Positions 1 through 8,487 of a DNA stretch of 64,000 bases are shown here, piece by piece. The notes beneath the pieces are model-generated. The model searched no databases and was not told the DNA's origin. It worked only from the letters and a program-made list of their open reading frames with translations. The position numbers were made by a program, and so were the translations under genes. Positions within the stretch are counted from its first letter, which is position 1. Each line of letters starts with the position of its first letter. The DNA is from Pseudomonas sp. JQ170C. GTDB taxonomy: Bacteria; Pseudomonadota; Gammaproteobacteria; Pseudomonadales; Pseudomonadaceae. The DNA lies in NCBI RefSeq assembly GCF_035581345.1, contig NZ_CP141608.1, positions 626,001-690,000 of the forward strand, given 5' to 3'.

Positions 1-102
1 GTCCTGGTTGATCTGGGCCAGGGTGACGGCGCCATAGACGCCCGGTTCGCGGGTACCGAGCAGGTTCAGATTGGGGCCGTGCAGCACCAGTAGCGTTGCC
101 AT
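1..102 (-). CDS. aroQ: Type II 3-dehydroquinate dehydratase, N-terminal part
   Basis: Only the first 34 codons lie in the window; the gene runs off the left edge. The start reads [20 protein letters not shown], and HGPNLNLLG is the signature opening of type II dehydroquinases, the third enzyme of the shikimate pathway (3-dehydroquinate to 3-dehydroshikimate, cytosolic). An AAGGAA ribosome site lies 7 bases upstream of the ATG. In pseudomonads this gene is normally followed by accB-accC, which would lie beyond the edge. The short gap to dsbD must hold its promoter, because dsbD reads in the same direction towards it. The family call is firm despite the truncation by the window. Confidence 0.93.
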   Translation of the reverse strand, partial: MATLLVLHGPNLNLLGTREPGVYGAVTLAQINQD

Positions 103-275
103 CTGTGGTTCCTTTTATCGTTAGGCACAAACGTTGCGCGGCGACTATGCCGTAAACCGGCGGGCAGTGTCCAGTTGCCGACAATAGCCAGCACGATGAC
201 CGAGATTCACGCCAAATATGTGACTAATTTATTAATTTTGGTCATCAGTAATGGCTTTTTGGCGGGCAGAAGAAG

Positions 276-2054
276 TTATAGACCCAGATCGGCGCGAATG
301 CGCGTCAGATGTTCGGCAAATTCGACGGCGTTTGTCTCGCCAACCACACGAGCGCTGGTTTTTTCGCTGCCGTTCGCGGCAAAGAACAATAGCGCAGGTG
401 GACCGAAAAGCTGATAGCGATCGAGCAGGGCACGCTGCTCTGCATTGCTTTGGGTGATGTCGAAGCGCAGCAGTTTGTAGCCGATGAGCTGGTTTTTGAC
501 CGCCGGTGCAGCCAGCACTTCGTGTTCGATGACCTTGCAGCTGATGCACCAGTCGGCGTACCAGTCCAGCACTACGGGCTGCCCGGCTTCCTTGGCCAGG
601 GCCAGGGCGCTGTCGAGGGCGGCGGGGGTGGTGATGGTTTGCCAGTCGCTTTGTGCAGCGCTCAGGGGCTGGGCGCCTGCAGTGGGCGGCGGCAAGGGGC
701 GCAGCGGATCGCTCTGGCCGCTCAGTGCGCCGTACCAGCAGGCCAGGGCATAGACCAGCAGGGCCAAGCCAAGCAGTTGCGCCAGACGCTGCAGCGTGGT
801 TTTCGCCGTGAACTCCAGAGTACCGAGGAACAGCGCCACGCCCGCACTCAACAATCCGACCAACAGCAAGGTGACCTGTCCGGGCAGTACCCGGCTGAGC
901 AGGCCGATGGCCAAGCCCAGCAACAGCACACCAATGGCATTCTTGACCGTGACCAGCCAGGGCCCGCTTTTTGGCAGCCAGGCCGCGCCGCCGGTGGCGA
1001 CCAGCAGCAGTGGGGCGCCCATGCCCAGGCCCAGGGCAAACAGCTTCAAGGCACCGCCAACAGCATCACCGCTGGCGCTGATATACAGCAGCGCACCGGC
1101 CAGCGGTGCAGACACGCAAGGCGAGACCAGGAGGCTGGAGAACACCCCGAGGATCGCTGCGCCAATCAGCGAGCCGCCTTTGGTCTGGCCGACCAGCCGC
1201 TCCAGGCGATGACTGACGGCGTGGGGCAGTTTCAGCTCGAACAGGCCGAACATGGCCAGGGCGAAGACCACGAAGAACAATGAGAACGGCACCAGTACCC
1301 AGGCCGACTGCAGTCGCGCCTGCAGGTTCATGCCGGCGCCGAACAAGCCCATCAACGCACCCAGCAGGGCGAAACACGCGGCCATCGGCAGGACATAGGC
1401 CAGCGACAGGGCGAACCCGCGCAGGCCCCCGACCTGACCACGCAGCACCACCCCGGAAAGGATCGGCAGCATCGGCAGCACGCAAGGGGTAAAGGTCAGG
1501 CCGACACCCGCGAGGAAGAACAGCAGCAGTTGTTTCCAGGTCCACCCCTGGGGGGCTGCAGCGGTATCGGCATCGGGCGCCGCGCCGCTGCCGTCGATGC
1601 TCAGGCGCACGGTTTCCGGCGGGTAGCACAGGCCTTTGTCGGCGCAGCCCTGATAACCCACGACCAGGGTAAAGGCGCGGGTGTCGTTGGCCGGGCGCGG
1701 GATGTCGATATCCAGGATGCCGTGATAGACCTCGACGTCGCCGAAGAACTCATCATGCTTGGCTTCGCCCGGCGGAATCTGCGCGGCGCCCAGGGCGATG
1801 TCGGCAGGTTCGGCGCGGAACTGGAAGCGGTGGCGGTACAGGTAATAGCCGTCGGTGGCGACGAAGCGCAGCTTGAGGGTCTGGGCGTCGCTTTGCACCA
1901 GGCTCAGCTTGAAGGCTTCGTGTACGGGGAGGAAGTCGGCACTGTTGTTCAGTGACGGCGCACCCAGGGTGGCGCTTGGGCGGTTGTCGAGCAGGCCGGC
2001 GCCGACGGCGGGCAAGGCCAGAAGCAGGAAAAGAAGGCAAAGCAGGCGGCGCAT
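276..2054 (-). CDS. dsbD: Thiol:disulfide interchange protein DsbD
   Basis: A 592-residue inner-membrane reductase that carries electrons from cytoplasmic thioredoxin to periplasmic DsbC/DsbG and cytochrome c maturation. Three parts are visible. A signal peptide (MRRLLCLLFLLLALPAVGA) leads into a periplasmic alpha domain with the cysteine pair GCADKGLC. The middle is a roughly eight-helix membrane domain with TFTPCVLPMLP and SPCVSAPLAG. The C-terminal thioredoxin-like domain has WCISC at about residues 503-506. The frame is open 30 codons further upstream, but that extension lies partly in a REP repeat and delays the signal peptide, so the internal ATG at 2054 is chosen. Its ribosome site is weak. 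It reads towards aroQ. Confidence 0.95.
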   Translation of the reverse strand: MRRLLCLLFLLLALPAVGAGLLDNRPSATLGAPSLNNSADFLPVHEAFKLSLVQSDAQTLKLRFVATDGYYLYRHRFQFRAEPADIALGAAQIPPGEAKHDEFFGDVEVYHGILDIDIPRPANDTRAFTLVVGYQGCADKGLCYPPETVRLSIDGSGAAPDADTAAAPQGWTWKQLLLFFLAGVGLTFTPCVLPMLPILSGVVLRGQVGGLRGFALSLAYVLPMAACFALLGALMGLFGAGMNLQARLQSAWVLVPFSLFFVVFALAMFGLFELKLPHAVSHRLERLVGQTKGGSLIGAAILGVFSSLLVSPCVSAPLAGALLYISASGDAVGGALKLFALGLGMGAPLLLVATGGAAWLPKSGPWLVTVKNAIGVLLLGLAIGLLSRVLPGQVTLLLVGLLSAGVALFLGTLEFTAKTTLQRLAQLLGLALLVYALACWYGALSGQSDPLRPLPPPTAGAQPLSAAQSDWQTITTPAALDSALALAKEAGQPVVLDWYADWCISCKVIEHEVLAAPAVKNQLIGYKLLRFDITQSNAEQRALLDRYQLFGPPALLFFAANGSEKTSARVVGETNAVEFAEHLTRIRADLGL

Positions 2055-2104
2055 GGCGGTCTCGCAGTACAGATGTGGCTGCATGATAGCGGACTTTATG
2101 CCTG

Positions 2105-2172
2105 TAGGAGCGGGCTTGCCCCGCGATAGCCATCCAACCGTCACATCCCATCGCGGGGCAAGCCCGCTCCTA
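2105..2172. repeat. REP pair (BIME-like inverted repeat)
   Basis: Two perfect 23-base arms (2105-2127 and 2150-2172) carry the core TAGGAGCGGGCTTGCCCCGC in inverted orientation around a 22-base loop. It sits between dsbD and the chemoreceptor gene, both on the minus strand. The loop sequence recurs in opposite orientation in the repeat at 55.8 kb, so the whole unit, not only the arms, is conserved. Confidence 0.93.
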
Positions 2173-2186
2173 TCGAGGGATGTTGT

Positions 2187-4148
2187 TCACAGCCGAAACG
2201 CCCGTACCGCCGTGTTCAGTTCGCCTCCCAGCCTGAGCAACTGCTCCCCCTGCTCGCGGCCTTCGCCAATGCGTTGAAGGTTGTCCTCCCCCAGGTCATG
2301 AATCCGCTCGCTGTGATCGCGAATCTCACTCACTGCCCCGCTTTGCTGGGCCGTCACGTCGGCAATGCGCACGGCGGTGGCGGAGATGGTCTGGATTGCC
2401 GCAACGATCTCATCCAGTGCCCCATCGGCGGCCTGGGCCTTGTTGGCGGTGGCTTCGGCATGTTCAAGCTGGGCGCGCATGCCTTCCACCGATTCGCGCG
2501 CGGCCTGCTGCAGGCGCCCGATCAGGGTCTGGATCTCGCCGGTGGCGCCGGTGGTGCGCTGGGCCAGGGAACGCACCTCTTCGGCGACCACGGCGAAGCC
2601 GCGGCCCATCTCGCCTGCGCGGGCGGCTTCGATCGCGGCATTGAGGGCCAGCAGGTTGGTCTGTTCGGCAATCGAGCGGATTACCGTGAGGACGCCGCCG
2701 ATGGTGGCCGACTCTTCGGCCAGTTGCTCGATCATCTGGGCATTGCCCTGAACTTCATCGACCAGGGCGCGCAGGCCGGTCAGGCTCTGGCCTATCACCG
2801 CCTGCCCCTGTTCCACGGCGCGGCCAGCATCGTGACTGGCGTCGGCAGCCTGACTGGCATCGCCGGCCACTTGCAGGATGGTGGCTTCCAGTTCTCCCAG
2901 GGCATCGCGGATTTGAGCGGTGTCGCCCGCCTGGCGTTCGGCGCCGTCGTGCAGGGCGCTGCTCATGCCGGCCAGGGCATGGCTACTGCCAGCCACCTGC
3001 TCGGCATTGTTGCGAATGGTCCCCACCAGCTCCACCAGATAACAGCGCAGGCGATTGAGCGAATCCTGGATGTCGTGCATTTCACGGTTGCTCTTGCCCA
3101 GCGAGATGGCCTCGGCGAAATCGCCCTCGGCCCAGCGCGACAAGGCCGGTGCCAGGTTGGTCAGTACTCGGGCGAGGCGGCGCTGCAAGGTGTCGATGAG
3201 CAGGGCGATCAGCAGGATCAGGCCGATCATCAGGCCCTGGATGATCCGCACCTCACCCTGGATGGTCGCGTGCTGGCTGCGCACCGCCGGTTCCAGCGCG
3301 GCAATGGCTTGCTGCACGGCGTCGATCTGTTGGTGGGTGCTGTCGGCCAGTTCGCTGCGACGCTGGATCTGCTCGCGGGTGCGCTGCAACTCGGCGGGGT
3401 AGCGATTGAGCAGGCTGTTGAGCTCGCGCTTGAGGGCGATCCCCGTGTCTTCGACGTCCTGGCTGCCTTGGGTCTCCAGGCCCATGAGGGCAGCAAAGTC
3501 ATCGGCATTGGATTCGCGGGCAGCCGTCACGCCGAGCAAGGGCAGGGCATCGAGCGCCTTGGCCTGGTCGACGATCAGTTGCAGTTCGCGCTCCACCTCA
3601 TCGGCCAGCGCGCTGCGTCCGCTGCTGACCAGCTTGTCGCGGGCCAGGGAAAGCCGCGACAGGTGCAGCGCGGCCTTGAACAGTGTGAGGCTATAGCGCC
3701 CGGCGTCCGGGTTGCTGCTGGCCTGGGCGTAGCTGGCCAGTTGGTCCAGGCTTGCGCCCAGTTCACGTTCGGCCTGCAGCAACAGTGCCTGCGGGTCGCC
3801 GGCCAACTTGCCGGCGGCCAGCAGCTCATCGCCGGCAAAGCGTTGCAGGTTGTCCAGGCTGGGGCGCAGGGGCGCGGCCAGTTCATCGGGCAGTTGCTTG
3901 AGGGCATCCTGCAAAGCCGCCGTCGCCTGCACCGCCGTGGCATGGCGCAGGGCATCGCCGCTGCTGAGGTAGTCGCCGATGTTGCGTGCCGCCTGGTTCT
4001 GGAATTGCTGCGACAGCGACAGGTAACGCTCCATCATTTGATAGGGGCGTTCCAGCGCGCGCTGCGACCACCACAGGGTGGCGCCCAGGGCGATGCAGAC
4101 GGTTACCAGTAACACGGTATTGAAATTGGTGAGCAGCTTCAGGCGCAT
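2187..4148 (-). CDS. Methyl-accepting chemotaxis protein
   Basis: A 653-residue chemoreceptor. A first membrane segment (about residues 8-28) is followed by a long helical periplasmic sensor region of about 270 residues, a second membrane segment ([15 protein letters not shown], near residue 310), a HAMP-like linker, and a C-terminal signalling domain. That domain contains the hairpin tip typical of MCPs ([19 protein letters not shown]...[15 protein letters not shown]). The ligand cannot be read from sequence; the sensor resembles a helical-bundle type rather than Cache. The start at the ATG places the first membrane helix directly at the N-terminus, although the ribosome site is poor. The next gene upstream on the same strand is a diguanylate cyclase. 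Confidence 0.92.
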   Translation of the reverse strand: MRLKLLTNFNTVLLVTVCIALGATLWWSQRALERPYQMMERYLSLSQQFQNQAARNIGDYLSSGDALRHATAVQATAALQDALKQLPDELAAPLRPSLDNLQRFAGDELLAAGKLAGDPQALLLQAERELGASLDQLASYAQASSNPDAGRYSLTLFKAALHLSRLSLARDKLVSSGRSALADEVERELQLIVDQAKALDALPLLGVTAARESNADDFAALMGLETQGSQDVEDTGIALKRELNSLLNRYPAELQRTREQIQRRSELADSTHQQIDAVQQAIAALEPAVRSQHATIQGEVRIIQGLMIGLILLIALLIDTLQRRLARVLTNLAPALSRWAEGDFAEAISLGKSNREMHDIQDSLNRLRCYLVELVGTIRNNAEQVAGSSHALAGMSSALHDGAERQAGDTAQIRDALGELEATILQVAGDASQAADASHDAGRAVEQGQAVIGQSLTGLRALVDEVQGNAQMIEQLAEESATIGGVLTVIRSIAEQTNLLALNAAIEAARAGEMGRGFAVVAEEVRSLAQRTTGATGEIQTLIGRLQQAARESVEGMRAQLEHAEATANKAQAADGALDEIVAAIQTISATAVRIADVTAQQSGAVSEIRDHSERIHDLGEDNLQRIGEGREQGEQLLRLGGELNTAVRAFRL

Positions 4149-4258
4149 GTGCAGGGTCTACCAACGGCCGAACGGTAAGCGCCTGAAGTTATTGCGTTTT
4201 TATGACCGGGTTATGACGAAGTAGACCGTCCGGCTAAAAAAGTGGCACTTTGCCTTGA

Positions 4259-5872
4259 TCAGTCCGCCCGCAGCACGCAGTTGCGTCCGGCGCCCTTGGC
4301 CCGGTACAGCGCCATGTCGGCGGCGGTGGCCATGCTCAAGGCGTCGTGCCCGTCCTTGAGTTGCACAACGCCGGCACTGAAGGTGCACGACAAGTCCCGG
4401 GGCTGGGCCGGGTAGTGGATTTCAGCGAAGCGGCGTCGGATTTCATCCAGCACTTTTTGTGCGGCGGCAAGGTCAGTGTTGGGCATGACGATGGCGAACT
4501 CTTCGCCACCGTAGCGGCCGATGAAGTCGGTCTTGCGCAGGCGCTGTTTGAGGAACAGGGCCAGGCTCTTGATCACCCGGTCGCCCATGGGGTGACCGTG
4601 GCTGTCGTTGACTTTCTTGAAGTGGTCGATGTCGAGCATGGCAAAGCTCAGCGGCTGTTCTTCGCGCCGTGCGCGAAAGCTGCAGTCTTCGAGCAGTTGC
4701 AGGATGTGGGTGTGGTTGTACAGGCCGGTCAGGCTGTCGCGCACCATCCGCGCCTTGAGATTGCGGGCGCGGGCGGCGCGGTTGCGCACGGTGGTAATCA
4801 GGTGGCGCGAGCGGATCGGCTTGGTCAGGAAGTCATCGCCGCCTTCGCTCATGGCATCGAGCTGTTTGTCCAGGTCGTCTTCGGCCGACAGGTAAATGAT
4901 CGGCACACTGACGTAGCGATCATTGTGGCGAATGACCTTGGCAAGCTCTGTGCCGGTGCAGTCAGGCATGTACATGTCGAGGATGATCAGGTCGGGCTGG
5001 AAGTCCGCAAGCTCGGCCATGGTGCGGATCGGGTCGGTGAGGGTCCGGGTGACGATGCCGGCACTGTTGAGCAGGCGCTCGGTGTGCATGGCCTGGGCCC
5101 GGGAGTCGTCGATGATCAGCACTTTGAACGGTTCGTACTGGGTGACGCTGGTCAGCAGCTCGACCTTTTCCAGCAGGCTGGAGGCTTCCAGGGTGCCGGT
5201 GAGGAATTCCTGGCCACCGGCGCGCACCGCGGCCAGGCGTGTTGGCGTGTCGGTTTCATCGAGGCTGAAGAACAACAGCGGGACCCGCTGCTCCAGGCCT
5301 TGCTGGGCCTGGGCCGCCAGTTGCAGGCCGATGCCCGTGCCGGTGAAGTCGACATCCATGACGATGGCCGACGGCAACCGCTCGCTCATTGAGGCGCGAA
5401 AGGCATCGGCGCTGTACAAGGCTTGTACACCCAGGCCGAAGAACTCCAGTTGCTGGGCCAGGCGCTCGGCCCGATCGTGATCCTGGAGCATGATGTAGAC
5501 CGGCTTGCGCAGCGGCGGCAGGGGCACTTGCTCAAGCTGGTCGCCCTGGCGCAGGCCCGTGCGTGACAGGCGCTGCATCAGGCGGTTGAGTTCACTGATC
5601 AGCGGGCTGCTCAGGCGCGCGCTGTTGGCTTCGACGGCTGTCAGGGTCTGGCCGATGGCTTCAGCCAGCAGGCTGTGCTCCGGTTGCTCGAAACGCTCGG
5701 CGTAGCGCTGCAGGCGCAGGTTGGCCTCGCACAGTTCACCGAGGTCACTCGTCGACCACTCGCTGCGCTGCAGGCGTTGCCAGATCTCGAGTATTTGCCG
5801 AGCCTGATGAATGACCCGTTGGGCAAAGTGTTGCTTGAGGCGCTCACGACTGGGGTCTTCTGGCTCGGTCAT
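4259..5872 (-). CDS. Diguanylate cyclase with two receiver domains
   Basis: 537 residues, no membrane segment. A helical N-terminal region (about 1-115, HPt-like in appearance) is followed by a first receiver-like domain (about 125-245) and a second, canonical receiver (about 250-370). The second receiver has the acidic pair in VLIIDDS, the phospho-acceptor in DLIILDMYMPD and the lysine in LTKPIRS. A GGDEF domain follows with the active motif YGGEEF near 455-459. An RxxD (RKTD) lies five residues before GGEEF and is the usual inhibitory I-site for c-di-GMP. The protein should therefore synthesise c-di-GMP under phosphorylation control and product inhibition. The first receiver does keep an aspartate in MDVDFTG but departs from consensus elsewhere. 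No sensor kinase is adjacent. Confidence 0.9.
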   Translation of the reverse strand: MTEPEDPSRERLKQHFAQRVIHQARQILEIWQRLQRSEWSTSDLGELCEANLRLQRYAERFEQPEHSLLAEAIGQTLTAVEANSARLSSPLISELNRLMQRLSRTGLRQGDQLEQVPLPPLRKPVYIMLQDHDRAERLAQQLEFFGLGVQALYSADAFRASMSERLPSAIVMDVDFTGTGIGLQLAAQAQQGLEQRVPLLFFSLDETDTPTRLAAVRAGGQEFLTGTLEASSLLEKVELLTSVTQYEPFKVLIIDDSRAQAMHTERLLNSAGIVTRTLTDPIRTMAELADFQPDLIILDMYMPDCTGTELAKVIRHNDRYVSVPIIYLSAEDDLDKQLDAMSEGGDDFLTKPIRSRHLITTVRNRAARARNLKARMVRDSLTGLYNHTHILQLLEDCSFRARREEQPLSFAMLDIDHFKKVNDSHGHPMGDRVIKSLALFLKQRLRKTDFIGRYGGEEFAIVMPNTDLAAAQKVLDEIRRRFAEIHYPAQPRDLSCTFSAGVVQLKDGHDALSMATAADMALYRAKGAGRNCVLRAD

Positions 5873-5931
5873 GTCCTGACTACTTATAAGAGGGTGAGGC
5901 AGTTCGAGTGATGGCTCTATGCTAGCACCAC

Positions 5932-5972
5932 TTACTGGACAATCGAGTGCCTTGTATCAATTTACTGTACAA
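5932..5972. promoter_or_regulatory. Possible operator: direct repeat TTACTG(G/T)ACAA
   Basis: TTACTGGACAA (5932-5942) and TTACTGTACAA (5962-5972) repeat in the same orientation with a 30-base period, about three helical turns. They lie in the 282-bp divergent gap between the diguanylate cyclase and the DUF2333 gene. An overlapping inverted pair CTTGTA/TACAAG is also present. The geometry suits a dimeric regulator binding one face of the helix, but no known regulator is assigned. Confidence 0.35.
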
Positions 5973-6154
5973 GTCTGTTTATTCAGTTGCCGACCCGCTA
6001 GTCGCTTATGCGAACCGGCGCGCTTGATTTATAGTGCTGTGATACTTGCCCACCCCGGCAGGCGGTGCGCAGCACAAAGCTCGCACAGCGCTGGCACGAA
6101 GCCCGGGGGTTGCGGTCGAACCCCTTGAACCGACGTGACATAAAGGACAACGCC

Positions 6155-7228
6155 ATGCTGGACTGGAAAAACCGTACAGGCAAAGCCGAGGCGCGCGAGC
6201 GGGTCGAACCCCGCGGTGCCGCTACCCGCAGTTACTTTGGCGGGTTGTTTTTCAGCCGCGCCCTGGGTTCGCTGATCGGCATTTACCTGCTGGTGTGCGC
6301 GGGCCTGGGCTGGTACTGGAGTGCAGAGCCCGACCTGTTCCCCGTCCAGCAAAACGCCCAGATCGCCGCCGAACAGACCGGCAAGCAGATGGTGGTGGGC
6401 TACACCACGGTCGAAACCCTCAAGACCGTTGCCGGCACCCTGTTGCACAAGCCGGGCGGCTACATCTCCAACGACCGCTTCCCGCCGGGCCTGTGGATGG
6501 ACAACATGCCCAGCTGGGAGTACGGCGTGCTGGTTCAGGTGCGCGACCTGAGCCGCGCCCTGCGCAAGGACTTCGCCCGCTCGCAGTCGCAGTCCGCTGA
6601 AGACGCGGACCTGGCCAAGGCCGAGCCGCGCTTCAACTTCGACAACAAGAGCTGGATCCTGCCGTCGAGCGAGTCCGAGTTCCAGGAAGGCATCAACTCC
6701 CTGACCCGCTACCAGAACCGTCTGGCCGCACCCGACCAGCCGGGCGCGCTGTTCTACACCCGTGCCGACAACCTCAACAACTGGCTCGGCGATGTCGCCA
6801 CCCGTCTGGGTTCGCTGTCGCAGCGTCTGTCGGCCAGTGTTGGCCGGGTCAAGCTCAACAGCACCCTGAAGACCGAAGTCGTGGTTGCAGGCCAGGCGCC
6901 GCAGCTGGACGAGGAAGTGGTCGAAACCCCATGGCTGCAGATCGACAACGTCTTCTATGAAGCCCGCGGCCAGGCCTGGGCCCTGTCGCATCTGCTGCGC
7001 GCTATCGAAGTCGACTTCGCCGATGTACTGGCCAAGAAGAACGCCACCGTGAGCGTGCGCCAGATCATTCGTGAACTGGAAGCATCCCAGGAGCCGCTGT
7101 GGAGCCCGATGGTGCTCAATGGCAGTGGCTTCGGCATGTGGGCCAACCACTCGCTGGTCATGGCCAACTACATTTCTCGCGCCAACGCTGCAGTGATCGA
7201 CCTGCGCCAGCTGCTGTCCCAGGGCTGA
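6155..7228 (+). CDS. DUF2333 family inner-membrane protein
   Basis: A 357-residue protein of unknown function that I recognise as the conserved DUF2333 family of pseudomonads and relatives. One membrane segment (about residues 30-52, SLIGIYLLVCAGLGWYW) precedes a large soluble part, probably periplasmic, that is rich in charged helices. The ATG at 6155 is preceded by AAAGGAC; the frame is open 30 codons further back, but that stretch has no ribosome site. It ends three bases before the Nudix gene, so the two are likely co-transcribed. No catalytic motif is visible. Confidence 0.85.
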   Translation: MLDWKNRTGKAEARERVEPRGAATRSYFGGLFFSRALGSLIGIYLLVCAGLGWYWSAEPDLFPVQQNAQIAAEQTGKQMVVGYTTVETLKTVAGTLLHKPGGYISNDRFPPGLWMDNMPSWEYGVLVQVRDLSRALRKDFARSQSQSAEDADLAKAEPRFNFDNKSWILPSSESEFQEGINSLTRYQNRLAAPDQPGALFYTRADNLNNWLGDVATRLGSLSQRLSASVGRVKLNSTLKTEVVVAGQAPQLDEEVVETPWLQIDNVFYEARGQAWALSHLLRAIEVDFADVLAKKNATVSVRQIIRELEASQEPLWSPMVLNGSGFGMWANHSLVMANYISRANAAVIDLRQLLSQG

Positions 7229-7231
7229 TCG

Positions 7232-7768
7232 ATGGCCATCTCCAAGCAAGAGGCGGCGCATCGCGCTGCCTCCGACGCCGAACTGATCGCCTGGGTCGAC
7301 GAACACGACCAGCCGCTGGGTGCCTTGCCCCGCGTCGAGCTGCGCGAGAAGGGCCTGATCGGTCGCGGTACCTACATCCTGTTGTTCAACTCGGCCGGTG
7401 AGCTGTGTGTGCACCGGCGCACGGAAAGCAAAGCGATCTATCCGAGTTACTGGGATGTAGCCGCCGGCGGCATGGTGCAGGCCGACGAGAGCTTTGCCGA
7501 ATCCGCTGCCCGGGAGCTGGAAGAGGAACTGGGTGTGGCCGGGGTCGAACTGACCTTCCACGAACGTTTCTTCTTCGACCAGCCTGGCAACCGGCTCTGG
7601 TGCGCGGTGTTTTCGGCCGTCTGGGACGGGCCTTTGCGCCTGCAGCCGGAGGAGGTCAGCGAAGCGCGCTTTCTGCCCCTCGAACAGGCCCTGGCCGACA
7701 GCCGGCAGCAGCCGTATTGCCCCGATTCGCTGGCTGCCCTGCAGCGCTACATCGACCGTCAAGCCTGA
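7232..7768 (+). CDS. Nudix hydrolase (YfcD-like)
   Basis: 178 residues, cytosolic. The Nudix box Gx5Ex7REUxEExGU is complete: G-GMVQAD-E, then ARELEEELGV, which supplies the Mg-binding glutamates. The N-terminal part (VDEHDQPLGALPRVELREKGLIGRGTY) and the HRRTESKAIYPSYWDVAAGG segment resemble the isopentenyl-diphosphate isomerase/YfcD side of the superfamily. The substrate is unknown. It starts 4 bases after the DUF2333 stop with no strong ribosome site of its own, which suggests translational coupling. Confidence 0.9.
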   Translation: MAISKQEAAHRAASDAELIAWVDEHDQPLGALPRVELREKGLIGRGTYILLFNSAGELCVHRRTESKAIYPSYWDVAAGGMVQADESFAESAARELEEELGVAGVELTFHERFFFDQPGNRLWCAVFSAVWDGPLRLQPEEVSEARFLPLEQALADSRQQPYCPDSLAALQRYIDRQA

Positions 7769-7962
7769 CGTCGCTAAACCTGTGCAAAATGGCGCAGTTT
7801 TGTACTTAGCAATCGCGGCATTTATCGTTACACTGCGCGGCCTTTTAAGGCTGCCGCACCCTGGTGTGGCAGTTGCGCTGCCCCTGCCAGAGTGGGGCTT
7901 CGCGGTCGGTACCCTGCCCGGGGCGTCGACCAGTTTTTGTCCTCACCTTACGAGGATCAAAA

Positions 7963-8334
7963 GTGGCCAAGAAAGCCGCATCATTCGCCGCCCTCGGTGG
8001 CCTGGTGTTCTCCACTGATGCAGGTCGGCATTGTCCGGACTGCAGCAAACCCATAGATGCCTGCATCTGCAAACAGACGCTCATCCCCGAAGGCGATGGC
8101 ATTGCTCGCGTGCGCCGCGAAAGCAAAGGCCGTGGCGGCAAGACGGTGACGACCATCAGCGGTGTACCGCTGCCCCTGGAACAGCTCAAGGAACTGGCCG
8201 CCACGCTCAAGCGTCGCTGCGGTACCGGCGGCGCGTTGAAAGACGGGGTCATCGAAATCCAGGGCGATCACGTCGAGCTATTGTTGGCAGAGCTGATCAA
8301 GCAAGGCTTCAAAGCGAAAAAGTCCGGCGGCTAG
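7963..8334 (+). CDS. yciH: SUI1/YciH family translation factor
   Basis: 123 residues. The C-terminal half is the SUI1/eIF1 fold (GRGGKTVTTISGVPL, KRRCGTGGALKDGVIEIQGDH), the bacterial YciH type thought to influence initiation fidelity and stress translation. The N-terminal half has a small cysteine cluster (CPDCSKPIDACIC) that could bind a metal. The start is GTG at 7963, preceded by GAGG; an upstream ATG in the same frame would add 33 residues with no homology. It ends 153 bases before speA, and that gap probably contains the speA promoter. Confidence 0.9.
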   Translation: MAKKAASFAALGGLVFSTDAGRHCPDCSKPIDACICKQTLIPEGDGIARVRRESKGRGGKTVTTISGVPLPLEQLKELAATLKRRCGTGGALKDGVIEIQGDHVELLLAELIKQGFKAKKSGG

Positions 8335-8487
8335 AGACCGCATCGCGATTTTTTGCAGTTCGCTTTCTAAACTCGTTCCCGTAGGAAGGGTCTATCCCTG
8401 AACACGGAAAATCGTCATTTCCAGGTTTTACACTGCGCCCGCCGATTGCTGGCCGGTGTTATTCGACTTTTTATATAGGGGACTTCA

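Noticed and set aside
2274..4112. A 612-codon plus-strand open frame opposite the chemoreceptor
   Set aside because: The minus strand carries the conserved MCP signalling tip; the plus frame is Gly/Gln/Leu-rich and lacks any domain.
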